64,000 nt of DNA, from positions 2,666,001 through 2,730,000 of the forward strand of contig NZ_CP089588.1 in NCBI RefSeq assembly GCF_021249345.1, written 5' to 3'. The position numbers and the translations under genes were made by a program. The stretch is from Halobacterium wangiae. Its GTDB lineage: Archaea > Halobacteriota > Halobacteria > Halobacteriales > Halobacteriaceae. Below, piece by piece: positions 15,715 to 24,118 of this stretch (within the stretch, counting starts at the first letter, position 1; each line of letters begins with the position of its first letter). The notes under the pieces were generated by a model. That model made no database searches. It had not been told where the DNA came from and was given only the letters and a program-made list of their open reading frames with translations.

Positions 15715-16743
15715 ATGGAGACCCGGAAAGTCCAGCGACTCGGTCCGTCGACGCTCGCGATGACGTTGCCGGCGGAGTGGGCGCGCAAGCAGAACGTCGA
15801 GAAGGGCGACGAGGTGACCGTCCGCGAGAGCGGGAAGGGGTCGCTCACCGTCACGCCCGAGTCCGCCCACGGCGAGGAGACGGAGGCCACCATCCACGCG
15901 GAGAACTTCGACGCCGGCGCCGTCGAGCGCGCCATCGTCGGCCAGTACGTCCTCGGCCGTCGCATCATCCACGTCGAGAGCGAGGACGCCCTCGAGTCCG
16001 AACACATCAACGCGGTGTACAAGGCCGAGACCCAGTTGATGGGACTCGGCGTCGTCGAGGAGACCCCTACCCGGATCACCATCCGGTGTTCGGTCGACCC
16101 GGAGGACTTCGACCTCGACAACCTCCTCGAGCGACTGGAGAACACGGGCTCGACGATGCGCGGCGAGGCCGTGAAGGCGCTCGCCCACGGCAGCCCGGAC
16201 CTCGCCCAGCGCGCGCTCAACCGCGAGCGCCAGGCGAACAAGATATTCGTCCTCCTGCTCCGGCTCATCTTCACCGCCTACCAGAACCCGAGTCTCGCGC
16301 GCGCCGTCGGCCTCGACGACGGCTTCCCGCTCATCGGCTACCGCTCCGTGGCGAAGAACCTCGAACTCGTCGCGGACAACGCCGAGGACATCGCGGAGAC
16401 AGTGCTCGAGACGGAGGGCAACACGCTCGACGTCGACCAGCAGACGATGCGGCGCATCCGCGAGTTCACCGACCAGGTCGACGAGATCACCGCGGAGGCC
16501 GTCGACGCCGTGGTCACGCGGGACTACGACGCGACCGTCGAAGTCCGAAAGCTGTTCGCGGAGATCGGCGACCGCGAAGGCGACATCCTCGCCGACCTCC
16601 CCGAGATGGACAACGCGGACCTCCTCGAAGTCCGTGAGGTGCTGGTGAGTCTCCAGCAGTCCGCGCAGTACTCGATGCGGAACGCCGAGATCGCGGCGAA
16701 CCTGGGGCTGAACGAGCAGTCCAGCCACACCACAATCAGCTAG
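15715..16743 (+). CDS. SpoVT/AbrB-PhoU fusion regulator
   Basis: A 342-residue protein. Residues 1-50 form an AbrB-type DNA-binding fold (VQRLGPSTLAMTLPAEWARKQNVEKGDEVTV). Two PhoU-type helical bundles follow, roughly 120-230 and 235-330, with the second containing IREFTDQVDEITAEAVDAVV. Proteins of this design are common in haloarchaea and are thought to link phosphate status to transcription. No transporter is adjacent here; the nearest PiT gene is 6 kb away. The upstream gap has AATATA (15664-15669) and a TAAGGTC direct repeat at 15657 and 15687. Its stop overlaps the end of the convergent gene by eight bases. Confidence 0.88.
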   Translation: METRKVQRLGPSTLAMTLPAEWARKQNVEKGDEVTVRESGKGSLTVTPESAHGEETEATIHAENFDAGAVERAIVGQYVLGRRIIHVESEDALESEHINAVYKAETQLMGLGVVEETPTRITIRCSVDPEDFDLDNLLERLENTGSTMRGEAVKALAHGSPDLAQRALNRERQANKIFVLLLRLIFTAYQNPSLARAVGLDDGFPLIGYRSVAKNLELVADNAEDIAETVLETEGNTLDVDQQTMRRIREFTDQVDEITAEAVDAVVTRDYDATVEVRKLFAEIGDREGDILADLPEMDNADLLEVREVLVSLQQSAQYSMRNAEIAANLGLNEQSSHTTIS

Positions 16744-17098
16744 TTTTCTCCGCCTCCAGTGGGTTCCTCGACGACAGCGTACACGGGAACGACGGGTGCT
16801 CGGCGAAGTGCCGCACGAGCATGTGTCGTCGGGACCCCGTGACGCCCGCGCTCGACAGCGCGTCGGCGTCGAAGGTGGGTGGTAATCGTTCGAACAGTCG
16901 CCGGACTTCCGCGAAACTGTCGAAGACCGTGGAGTTGCCCGTGGAGTCGGCGCCGCGGCGCTCGACGACGTACGTGCCGTCTTCGCGGTGCTCACAGGCA
17001 GTGCGGAAGAACTCCTCGCGGCGCGTCAGTGCGTCACCGACGGCGTCGCGCAGTTCGGCGGCGTGCTCGCGGGAGAGCGCGAGTTCCTCGCCGTCCAC
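16736..17098 (-). CDS. Haloarchaeal hypothetical protein with uncertain start
   Basis: At least 120 residues from a GTG at 17098. The conserved-looking core includes LALSREHAAELRDAVGDALTRREEFFRTA, YVVERRGADSTG, FERLPPTF and RRHMLVRHFAEHPSFPC. I remember similar proteins in haloarchaea without a function. The same frame stays open and codon-like for about 25 codons upstream (IEFSDCEQSIAAEPDGGDIRV) but has no ATG, GTG or TTG before the stop of the preceding gene, so the true start may be non-canonical (a CTG lies at 17167) or the GTG is correct and the upstream part is non-coding. It lies directly behind the LEA-14 gene. Confidence 0.65.
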   Translation of the reverse strand: MDGEELALSREHAAELRDAVGDALTRREEFFRTACEHREDGTYVVERRGADSTGNSTVFDSFAEVRRLFERLPPTFDADALSSAGVTGSRRHMLVRHFAEHPSFPCTLSSRNPLEAEKTS

Positions 17099-17224
17099 GG
17101 TGACGCGGATGTCGCCGCCGTCTGGCTCGGCGGCGATGGACTGTTCACAATCCGAGAACTCGATCAGGAGCCTGGGTACTCCGCTGCATACCCGATGGAA
17201 GCGACTCCGACCGTAAAAAGATGT

Positions 17225-18397
17225 CTACTGCGTGGTGGTCGGTGACACGACACTCGAGGTGGCGAACAGCGGGTCCAGCGCGAGGATGCCGTCGTCCTCT
17301 GTAGTCGTCGTGTTCTCTTCCGTCGTTGTCGTCGTACTCGTGCTCGTCGTCGTAGTCGTCGTGGACTGTTCGTCGCTGGTCGTCGTGGTGGTCGTGTCCT
17401 CGGTGCTGTTCGAGTCGTCCGTGTCATCGGACGCGGTGTCGCCCTTCGTGCCGAAGAAGTCCGTCTCGATGGTCTCCGTGTGGGTCAGTTCGTCGAGCTC
17501 CGCGCGGAACGTCTCGTCCGTGCCCGGCGGCTCGATCTCCGCGTAGAAGTCGATGCGGAGCTCCGTCGTCTGGTCGTTCTCGACGTGGCTCACCCACCAG
17601 TCGTCGAGTTGCTCGTTGTCGATGACGGTCCGCGTCTCCACGACGCGGTAGGTCTTCCCCGGGATGGTCTCGGTCTCCTCGGTCTCACCGGACCCCATCT
17701 GCACGTCGTTCATCGTGATGTCGTAGCCGACGTTCGAGATGGCGACCGGCGTCGCCTTCGGGTTGTAGACGCCGAACTCGATGCGGATGGGCGTCTCGCT
17801 GTCGGTGACGGTGCCCCACGAGGCGTTCGTCTGGCGGATGACCACCACCGGGTCGTCGACGAGGGCCATGTTCGAGTTCACCGGGCGGTCCTCGCTGGAG
17901 TTGAACTCGCCGACGAGGTCCGTGTCGATGGACTCGGTCGCCGGCTGGAACGTCGCCGACCGGCCGAGTGTTCCGGACTTCACGTTCGCGGAGACGGCGA
18001 GGTCCGTGTGTTCGCCGTTCCGGATGTGACTCGTCCACCAGGCGGGGATGCGCTCGTTCTGGAGGTACGTCGTCAGGTTCACCGTCGAGTTGCCGGTGCC
18101 GATACCGACGCCCCGCTTGGTCCCCTGGGCCATCGCGACGTCGTTCATCGTCACCGTGTAGTTCACGTCCATGTTACCCAGCCGGACTCCGACCGGGTTC
18201 GGGTTGTGCACCACGAGGTCCGTCTCGATGGCGGTGTCCGTCTCGTTGACGTCCCCGAACCGGTTGTCGATGCGCTCGACGCTCGGGACGCCGACGACGC
18301 CAGCGAGGAAGGCGCCGCCGACGGTCAGTCCGAGACCGAACACCACAGTCGCGACTATCCGTAGTTTGCTGCCGAACAGCAACGCTCGCGCGTCCAT
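17225..18397 (-). CDS. LEA-14-type surface protein with two WHy domains and Thr-rich tail
   Basis: A 390-residue protein. An N-terminal membrane helix (IVATVVFGLGLTVGGAFLAGV) is followed by two repeated water-stress/hypersensitive-response domains, about residues 40-165 and 185-320. The repeats are recognisable by VHNPNPVGVRLGNMDVNYTVTMNDV and VYNPKATPVAISNVGYDITMNDV. A Thr-rich stretch (TTTTTTSDEQSTTTTTT and similar) follows, then a mildly hydrophobic end. LEA-14 proteins are linked to desiccation and stress; this one would be extracytoplasmic and probably glycosylated on its tail. The ATG at 18397 begins MDARALLFGSK. Confidence 0.85.
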   Translation of the reverse strand: MDARALLFGSKLRIVATVVFGLGLTVGGAFLAGVVGVPSVERIDNRFGDVNETDTAIETDLVVHNPNPVGVRLGNMDVNYTVTMNDVAMAQGTKRGVGIGTGNSTVNLTTYLQNERIPAWWTSHIRNGEHTDLAVSANVKSGTLGRSATFQPATESIDTDLVGEFNSSEDRPVNSNMALVDDPVVVIRQTNASWGTVTDSETPIRIEFGVYNPKATPVAISNVGYDITMNDVQMGSGETEETETIPGKTYRVVETRTVIDNEQLDDWWVSHVENDQTTELRIDFYAEIEPPGTDETFRAELDELTHTETIETDFFGTKGDTASDDTDDSNSTEDTTTTTTSDEQSTTTTTTSTSTTTTTEENTTTTEDDGILALDPLFATSSVVSPTTTQ

Positions 18398-18490
18398 GCT
18401 CGACCACGTGCACCGGGGCGGTGAAAACCTGTTGGCCGACGGTTGTCGCGAGTAGAACGAGTTAAGGGACGCCCGGCGCAATCACCGCCC

Positions 18491-18676
18491 ATGACGACTG
18501 GGTCCGCTCAGGAGACAGACATGGGCGTCGGCATCGGCCTCGTGTTCGGCCTGTTGGCCGCCGCTGCCGCCATCTACACGTTCGTCGCGCCAGGACAGTT
18601 CGAATCGGCACTCGGCTTCGGCGCCGCGGTGGCGCTCGCCTCGCTGTGCGTCGCCGCCATCCACGCCTGGGGGTGA
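18491..18676 (+). CDS. Small two-helix membrane protein (61 residues)
   Basis: The protein begins MTTGSAQETDMGVGIGL and has two hydrophobic segments, roughly residues 12-31 and 40-58, separated by a short FVAPGQFES turn. It looks like a haloarchaeal small membrane protein of unknown function. It is divergent from the LEA-14 gene and followed 45 bases later by a winged-helix-like gene. Confidence 0.7.
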   Translation: MTTGSAQETDMGVGIGLVFGLLAAAAAIYTFVAPGQFESALGFGAAVALASLCVAAIHAWG

Positions 18677-18721
18677 CCGAAGCGGAAACCGTTAAACCCA
18701 ATCGGGTCTAACTTTCCTCCA

Positions 18722-18949
18722 ATGAGCGACGACTACACCGACGAGGAACGCCGCATCCTCGACTACCTCCGGGAGAGCGTCGAGAAGGGTGAGCGCTACT
18801 TCCGCTCGAAGAACATCGCGGACCACCTCGGCCTCTCCTCGAAACAGGTCGGTGTGCGGCTGTCGGAACTCGACGAGAAGTCCGAGGACGTCGACATCGA
18901 GAAGTGGAGCCGGTCGCGGTCGACGACGTGGCGCGTCGAACCCGCCTGA
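18722..18949 (+). CDS. Small winged-helix-like haloarchaeal protein
   Basis: A 75-residue protein with one HTH-type fold: ERRILDYLRESVEKGERYFRSK, then NIADHLGLSSKQVGVRLSEL, then a wing TTWRVEPA. It is conserved in haloarchaea as I remember it, possibly a DNA-binding regulator or a structural relative. GTTAAACCC lies about 30 bases before the ATG. No target can be read. Confidence 0.7.
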   Translation: MSDDYTDEERRILDYLRESVEKGERYFRSKNIADHLGLSSKQVGVRLSELDEKSEDVDIEKWSRSRSTTWRVEPA

Positions 18950-18995
18950 ACCCCGTAATCGGCGGCTTTTTGCGGGCGGCAGTCGAAGTGCAGCT

Positions 18996-19409
18996 ATGAC
19001 AGTTCGGGTCGAACGGACGTTCGATTTGTCGGCGAGTCCCGAGGACGTGTGGGCGTTCATCTCGGACCCGGAGAAACGTGCGAGCGTGATCAGCGTCGTC
19101 GACAGCTACGAGCGCGAGGGGGACACGACGACGTGGCACGTGAGGCTCCCGATTCCCGTCGTCAAGAGCACGATCCCCGTCGAGACCCGCGACGTCGAGA
19201 CCGAGGCCCCGCGGTACGTGCGGTTCGTCGGGAAGTCCCGCATCTTCAACGTCACCGGCGAACACGAGATCGAGGACCGCGAGGGCGGGTCCCGGCTCGT
19301 CAACCGGTTCGTCGTGGACGGGAAGGTGCCGGGCGTCGAACCGTTCTTCAAGCGCAACCTCGACGACGAACTCGACGACCTCCGGATCGCCCTCGAGGCG
19401 GAGGGCTGA
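18996..19409 (+). CDS. SRPBCC (START-like) domain protein, CoxG type
   Basis: A 137-residue soluble protein starting MTVRVERTFDLSASPEDVWAF, which with the following ISDPEKRASVI is typical of the first strand and helix of an SRPBCC ligand-binding fold. The end (PFFKRNLDDELDDLRIALEA) forms the long C-terminal helix. CTTTTTGC lies about 30 bases upstream. The ligand is unknown. The ATG of the nitrilase follows one base after its stop, so the two are co-transcribed. Confidence 0.8.
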   Translation: MTVRVERTFDLSASPEDVWAFISDPEKRASVISVVDSYEREGDTTTWHVRLPIPVVKSTIPVETRDVETEAPRYVRFVGKSRIFNVTGEHEIEDREGGSRLVNRFVVDGKVPGVEPFFKRNLDDELDDLRIALEAEG

Positions 19410-19410
19410 G

Positions 19411-20208
19411 ATGCGACTGGCACTCGCCCAGCTCCACGTCGAACCCGCGGCCGTCGACGCGAACGTCGAGCGCGCGGTGGACGCCGTCTACGAGGCGGCC
19501 GGCGAGGGCGCGGACCTCGTCTGCCTGCCGGAGCTGTTCAACGTCGGCTTCTTCGCGTTCGACAGCTACGAGCGCCGGTCGGAGTCTCTCGACGGTGAGA
19601 CGCTGAAGACGGTCCGCGACGCCGCCGTGGAGGCCGGCGTCGCCGTCCTCGCAGGGTCGATCGTCGAGGACCTCTCGGCGACGGCTGCCGGCCCCGCCGA
19701 GGAGGGGCTGGCGAACACCAGTGTGCTGTTCGACGCCGACGGCGAGCGCCGCCTCGTCTACCGGAAACACCACCTGTTCGGCTACGAGTCCGCGGAGGCG
19801 AAACTGCTCACGCCGGGCGAGGACCTCCAGACGGCGGACCTCCTCGGGTTCACGGTGGGCGTCACGACCTGCTACGACCTCCGGTTTCCGGAGCTCTACC
19901 GCGAACTCGTCGACGACGGCGTCGACCTCGTGCTGGTGCCGTCGGCGTGGCCGTACCCTCGCGTCGAGCACTGGCAGTTGCTCCCGAAGGCCCGCGCCGT
20001 CGAGAACCTGGCGTACGTCGCCGCGGTAAACGGGAGCGGCGACTTCGCGGACGCCAGCCTCGTGGGGCGCTCGACGGTGTACGACCCGTGGGGGACGACG
20101 CTGGCGAGCACGGACGACGACCCGGACATCGTCTACGCGGACGTCGATCCGGAGCGTCCCGCGTCGGTCCGCGAGGAGTTCCCGGCGCTCCGCGACCGCC
20201 GCTGCTGA
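19411..20208 (+). CDS. Carbon-nitrogen hydrolase (nitrilase superfamily)
   Basis: A 265-residue amidohydrolase of the nitrilase superfamily. The catalytic triad is visible: Glu41 (LPELF), Lys119 (YRKHHLF) and Cys154 (TTCYDLRFPE). The fold elements VLVPSAWPY and AYVAAVNGSG agree. Such enzymes cleave amides or carbamoyl compounds, for example omega-amidase or deaminated-glutathione amidase; the exact substrate is not visible. It is coupled to the SRPBCC gene upstream. Confidence 0.9.
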   Translation: MRLALAQLHVEPAAVDANVERAVDAVYEAAGEGADLVCLPELFNVGFFAFDSYERRSESLDGETLKTVRDAAVEAGVAVLAGSIVEDLSATAAGPAEEGLANTSVLFDADGERRLVYRKHHLFGYESAEAKLLTPGEDLQTADLLGFTVGVTTCYDLRFPELYRELVDDGVDLVLVPSAWPYPRVEHWQLLPKARAVENLAYVAAVNGSGDFADASLVGRSTVYDPWGTTLASTDDDPDIVYADVDPERPASVREEFPALRDRRC

Positions 20209-20239
20209 CGTCGGGGGCAGTCCGGCCGCGATACGTGAA

Positions 20240-20245
20240 TTTAAG
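20240..20245 (+). promoter_or_regulatory. TATA element upstream of the structured region
   Basis: TTTAAG in an otherwise GC-rich gap, 32 bases after the nitrilase stop. Start of transcription is expected near 20267, which coincides with the first base of a hairpin (20269). No reading frame begins there. Confidence 0.5.
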
Positions 20246-20266
20246 TGTGGTCGCGCCCAATCACCG

Positions 20267-20456
20267 CGTGCCGGTTGACGACGCTTTTCTCGTCGCACCC
20301 GGCAAGAAGAAAACTCCGCGCTCGCGTCCACGTCCGCCCGCCACCGTGGCCGCGCTCCGGGACCCGCGGCCACACTCCGTCCACCTCTCGTCGTCTCTGC
20401 CTCCCAGTGACGCCGCTGTCAGTACTCCTTCCTGCGTAGCTCTGGCGCTGTCACTG
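20267..20456 (+). ncRNA. Candidate structured non-coding RNA, unknown family
   Basis: The 276-base gap between two convergent genes contains three inverted repeats in series: TGCCGG/CCGGCA (20269-20304, with an inner CGACG/CGTCG pairing), GTGGCCGCG/CGCGGCCAC (20346-20373, perfect nine base pairs, ten-base loop), and CAGTGAC/GTCACTG (20405-20456, with further pairing inside). A TATA-like element sits 26 bases before the first. No conserved reading frame is present, and I recognise no tRNA, RNase P, SRP or C/D box pattern. The strand is inferred from the TATA element. Confidence 0.35.
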
Positions 20457-20484
20457 ACGCTCGACGCTCGGGGGAAACCGACGG

Positions 20485-21366
20485 TCAGGGGAGCGAGACG
20501 AGTGTGACGCCGCCGACCACGAGCGCGGCCGCGAGGAGGCGCGTGCGGAACCGGGGTTCGTCCAGCAGCACCCCGCCGAGCACCACCGCGACGACGGCCT
20601 GCGTGTTCACGAGCGGGGACGCGATGCTCGCGGAGAGCGTCTGGAACGCGACCGCCGTGAGGTGCTGCGCGCCGGCGACGAGTACGCCGACACCCACCCA
20701 CTTCCGCAGGTCACCACGAGGACTCCCCCTGGGCCACGCCCGGAGGGCGAACGGCACCATCGTGGCGGCCACCGTCGTCAACAGCACCGGGACGTACACC
20801 TGAGGTGGCACCGCGAGTTCCTGCATCAGCAGGCGTTTGCTCACGTCCACGAGACCGAAGATGGCCGCGCTCGCGACCGCGAGGCGGGCCGCTGGCGTGG
20901 TTACCGCGCGCCGGAACGGGTCGAGGAGCGCTCCCGACTGGTAGTTCGCCACGTAGATGGCGACGGTGAGGACGACGACGCCGCCGACCTGGAGCGGCGT
21001 CATGTGTTCGTCCAGCAGGAGTATCTCCAGCGGGAGGACGAAGACGGGGACGATCTTGCTGATGGGCGCGACGTAGGAGACGTCGCCGAGTTTGAGCGCC
21101 CGGAAGAACGCGAGCACCGCGAACCCCGTCGCGACTGACGACCCGACGAGGAGCGTGAAGGTCGCCGGGTCGAACTCTCCCAGGGGCGCGGCCGGCATCG
21201 TCGCCCACCCGAACGGCGTGTACCACGCCAGCCCCGCGAGGTTCGCCAACAGCACGAACGTCGGCGCGGGGTAGCGCTCGAAGTAGCGCTTCGCTGCGAA
21301 GAGGTAGACGCCGAAGAGGAGCGCGGCCGACACGGCGAGGAGGAGACCAGTCTGCACACCTCGCAC
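20485..21366 (-). CDS. EamA/DMT-family transporter
   Basis: A protein of about 293 residues with ten predicted membrane helices in two homologous halves, each an EamA domain: the first begins LLLAVSAALLFGVYLFAAKRYF, the second LAVASAAIFGLVDVSKRLL. FRALKLGDVSYVAPISKIVP is a typical motif of the first half. DMT transporters move metabolites, often as exporters; the substrate is not readable. The start is uncertain: a TTG at 21384, GTG at 21366 (with GGTGG four bases before it) and GTG at 21357 are all in frame. It lies 31 bases behind the ROK gene and may be co-transcribed. Confidence 0.8.
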   Translation of the reverse strand: MRGVQTGLLLAVSAALLFGVYLFAAKRYFERYPAPTFVLLANLAGLAWYTPFGWATMPAAPLGEFDPATFTLLVGSSVATGFAVLAFFRALKLGDVSYVAPISKIVPVFVLPLEILLLDEHMTPLQVGGVVVLTVAIYVANYQSGALLDPFRRAVTTPAARLAVASAAIFGLVDVSKRLLMQELAVPPQVYVPVLLTTVAATMVPFALRAWPRGSPRGDLRKWVGVGVLVAGAQHLTAVAFQTLSASIASPLVNTQAVVAVVLGGVLLDEPRFRTRLLAAALVVGGVTLVSLP

Positions 21367-21397
21367 GTGTCCACCGGGCCACAAGAGTGAGTCGATG

Positions 21398-22357
21398 TCA
21401 GTCGCCGGCTCTCACTGCGCGAACCGCCGCCAGAACGGCGCCAGTGACGACGACGTCGTCGCCGAACTCGGTCAGGTGGATCGCAGGCGCGTCGACCATC
21501 AGGTGGTCGCCCACCCGTTCACGGATCGGCTCGACCACGTCGTCGGGGTTGTTGAGCGCGACGCTCCCGCCGACGGCGACCCGGTCGGGTGCGTACGCGT
21601 GGACGAGGTTCGCGACGCCGAGCGCGTTCCACCGACCGACGCGGTCGACGACCTCCGTCGCCAGTGGGTCCTCGCCGGCAGCGTCGAAGACGGCGGCCGC
21701 CGACAGTTCCTCCCGCGTCGTCGGCAGCGCCGTCTCGAAACCCTCCTCGTCGCGCAGTTCGAGCGCGTAGGCGGGGATGTTCTCGCCGCTCGCGAACGCC
21801 TCCCAGTGGCCGGTGCCGCCACAGCCACAGCGGCGCTGGCTGTCGGGGTCGAGGGTGAAGTGTCCCACCTCGGCCGCGTTGCCGCCGCGGCCGCGGAGCA
21901 ACTGGTCGTCGACGACCACGCCGGCGCCCACGCCGCTGGACAGTGTGAGATAGACCACGTTGGCGTCGTCACCGCCCTCGCGGTGCTCAGCTACGGCCCC
22001 CGCGACGGCGTCGTTCAGCATCGCGACGGACGTGTCCCCGGGGAAGTGGCCGGCGACCGTCTCGCGGAGCGGAACGTTCCGCAGGTCCGCGTCTAGGTTC
22101 GGCGTCTCCGCGACGACGCCCGCGTCGGCGTTGAGTGGGCCGAACGAGGCGATACCGACGCCGGCGACCTCCCCGGGAGCGACGCCGCTCACCGCGAACG
22201 TCTCCTCGACGACCGCGTCGATGCCGGCAGTGAACGCGTCGGCAGTCGGGCCCTGCGCGGTCGGTCGCGAGACGTGAGCGACACGCTCTAGTTCGGGAGT
22301 CGTGACGAGACAGCGGGTCGTCGTCGCTCCGACGTCGACACCGAAGTAGTAGGTCAT
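21398..22357 (-). CDS. ROK-family sugar kinase or regulator
   Basis: A 319-residue protein with the ATP-binding phosphate motif FGVDVGATTTRCL near the N-terminus, the ROK signature region VYLTLSSGVGAGVVVDDQLLRGRGGNAAEVGHF, and the zinc site RRCGCGGTGHWEAF. There is no N-terminal helix-turn-helix, so a kinase such as glucokinase is more likely than a repressor. The ROK cysteine site normally ends in GC; here it is GTGH, a divergence seen in many archaeal members. The EamA transporter follows. Confidence 0.85.
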   Translation of the reverse strand: MTYYFGVDVGATTTRCLVTTPELERVAHVSRPTAQGPTADAFTAGIDAVVEETFAVSGVAPGEVAGVGIASFGPLNADAGVVAETPNLDADLRNVPLRETVAGHFPGDTSVAMLNDAVAGAVAEHREGGDDANVVYLTLSSGVGAGVVVDDQLLRGRGGNAAEVGHFTLDPDSQRRCGCGGTGHWEAFASGENIPAYALELRDEEGFETALPTTREELSAAAVFDAAGEDPLATEVVDRVGRWNALGVANLVHAYAPDRVAVGGSVALNNPDDVVEPIRERVGDHLMVDAPAIHLTEFGDDVVVTGAVLAAVRAVRAGD

Positions 22358-22416
22358 CAGTGCAGTTGGTCGGGTGCGGTTGGTCGGGCGGAGTCCCGCC
22401 CGGAGCGGATTCCGCG

Positions 22417-23931
22417 TTAGTCGTCCTGCATCTTGATGTCCGCGCTGAGCCCCTGGGCCATCTCGATGTCCTTGGAGTTGTTCAGCGTCCACGCGGTGCG
22501 CTCGGTGACGGCCTCGATGACCTCGCGGGCGCTCGGGTAGCCGTTACCGGACTTCTTCACGCCGCCGAACGGCAGCTGGACCTCCGCGCCGATGCACGGG
22601 AGGTTGCCGTACGCGAGGCCGACCTCCGCGTTGTCGCGGTAGTAGTTGATCTGGCGGTAGTCCTCGCTGATGACCGCGCCGGCGAGGCCGTACGGCGTGT
22701 CGTTGTGGATCTCGACGGCGCGCTCGATGTCACCGGAGTACTCGATGAGCGCGACGTGCGGGCCGAACACTTCCTCCTTGATGGAGCGGAGGTCCGGGGA
22801 GTAGTCGACCTCGTAGACGAACGGGCCGACCCAGTTGCCGTCCTCGTGGCCGGCGGGGATCTCGTCCTCGTCGAACTCCGTCCGGTCGACGAGCACGTTC
22901 TTGGCCTCCTCGCGGGCGAGCTCGTTGTACTTGCTGATCTTCTCGACGTGGCCCGGCTCGATTGCGGGACCCATGAACGTCCCCTCGTCGAGCGGGTCGC
23001 CGACGGCGATCTTCTCGGCGATCTCGACGTAGCGCTCCTTGAACTCGTCGTAGACGTCCTCGTGGACGATGAGGCGCTCGCTGGAGACACAGCGCTGCCC
23101 GGTCGTCTTGAACGAGGACATCACGGCGGAGTGGACGGCGATGTCGAGGTCCGCGTTCTCCGTGACGACGATGCCGTTCTTCCCGCCCATCTCGCAGGCG
23201 GCGAGCTTGCCGGGTTGTTCGGCGACCTTCTGGGCGACCTCCTGGCCGACCTCCGCGGAGCCCGTGAACAGCACGGTGTCCACGCGGTCGTCGTCGACGA
23301 TGGCCGCACCGGCGTCGCCGAAGCCCTGTACCATGTTGAACACGCCGTCCGGGATGCCGGCGTCCTCGAACATCTCGGCGATGATCTGTCCGCACCACGG
23401 CGTCTGCTCGGCGGGCTTCCAGACGACCGTGTTCCCCTCGACGAGCGCGACGGCCATGTGCCAGAACGGGATGGCGACCGGGAAGTTCCACGGCGTGATA
23501 CAGCCGACGACGCCGCGGGGTTTGCGGCGCATGTAGGCGTCTTTGCTCGGGATCTCGGAGGGTACCACGTCACCGGACGGGTGGCGGGCGTCGCCCGCGG
23601 CCCACTCGACCATGTGCCACGCCTCGGCGACGTCGGCCTTCCCCTCGCTGATCTCCTTGCCGCACTCCTTGGTCACCACTTCGCCGAGTTCCTGGTGTCG
23701 GTCCTTGAGTTCCTGGTAGATGTCCCAGAGGTACTCGGCGCGGTTGATGCGCGAGAGCGACTGCCACTCCTCCTCGACTGCGTCCGCGGCTGCCGCGGCG
23801 TCTGCGACGTCCTCGGGTGTCCCCTGGTGGAACTCGCCGAGCGTCTCGCCGTTGGCTGGGTTGGTGCTCACGAAGGTCTCGTCGCCGTGACCCTCCACCC
23901 ACTCGCCGTCTATGTAGTGTTGGTACGTCAT
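22417..23931 (-). CDS. Aldehyde dehydrogenase, NAD(P)-dependent
   Basis: A 504-residue class-3-fold aldehyde dehydrogenase. Asn149 (TPWNF), Lys172, Glu247 (CEMGGKNG) and the nucleophile Cys281 (GQRCVSSER) are all present, as is FTGS at 222-225. Length is normal for the soluble tetrameric family. The substrate could be a semialdehyde or a sugar-derived aldehyde; the sequence does not decide. An AT-rich TATA-like stretch lies about 27-35 bases before the ATG. No metabolic partner is adjacent besides the ROK and EamA genes. Confidence 0.92.
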   Translation of the reverse strand: MTYQHYIDGEWVEGHGDETFVSTNPANGETLGEFHQGTPEDVADAAAAADAVEEEWQSLSRINRAEYLWDIYQELKDRHQELGEVVTKECGKEISEGKADVAEAWHMVEWAAGDARHPSGDVVPSEIPSKDAYMRRKPRGVVGCITPWNFPVAIPFWHMAVALVEGNTVVWKPAEQTPWCGQIIAEMFEDAGIPDGVFNMVQGFGDAGAAIVDDDRVDTVLFTGSAEVGQEVAQKVAEQPGKLAACEMGGKNGIVVTENADLDIAVHSAVMSSFKTTGQRCVSSERLIVHEDVYDEFKERYVEIAEKIAVGDPLDEGTFMGPAIEPGHVEKISKYNELAREEAKNVLVDRTEFDEDEIPAGHEDGNWVGPFVYEVDYSPDLRSIKEEVFGPHVALIEYSGDIERAVEIHNDTPYGLAGAVISEDYRQINYYRDNAEVGLAYGNLPCIGAEVQLPFGGVKKSGNGYPSAREVIEAVTERTAWTLNNSKDIEMAQGLSADIKMQDD

Positions 23932-24118
23932 CGACTGAAGGTGGGGGTGGCACGGTGAAAAAGATACACCTTCTATGGACGGTGTCCGTCCAACTCCGTT
24001 CGCCGATCGGTCCCGGCGGTCGGGGGCGGTCCACTCGACTGTGGCGTTGGAACTTCGGACGACGCCGCGCTCGAGTGGGGCCGACGGTTGTGTCGACCCC
24101 TCTCACGTACTGACCGTC

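Noticed and set aside
20209-20484. SRP RNA or RNase P RNA in the gap
   Set aside because: The conserved SRP helix 8 loop and the RNase P core motifs cannot be found, and the gap is shorter than these RNAs usually are.
22360-23958. Plus-strand frame of about 530 codons opposite the aldehyde dehydrogenase
   Set aside because: Mirror of the dehydrogenase gene; composition is Val/Leu/Asp/Arg-rich without motifs.
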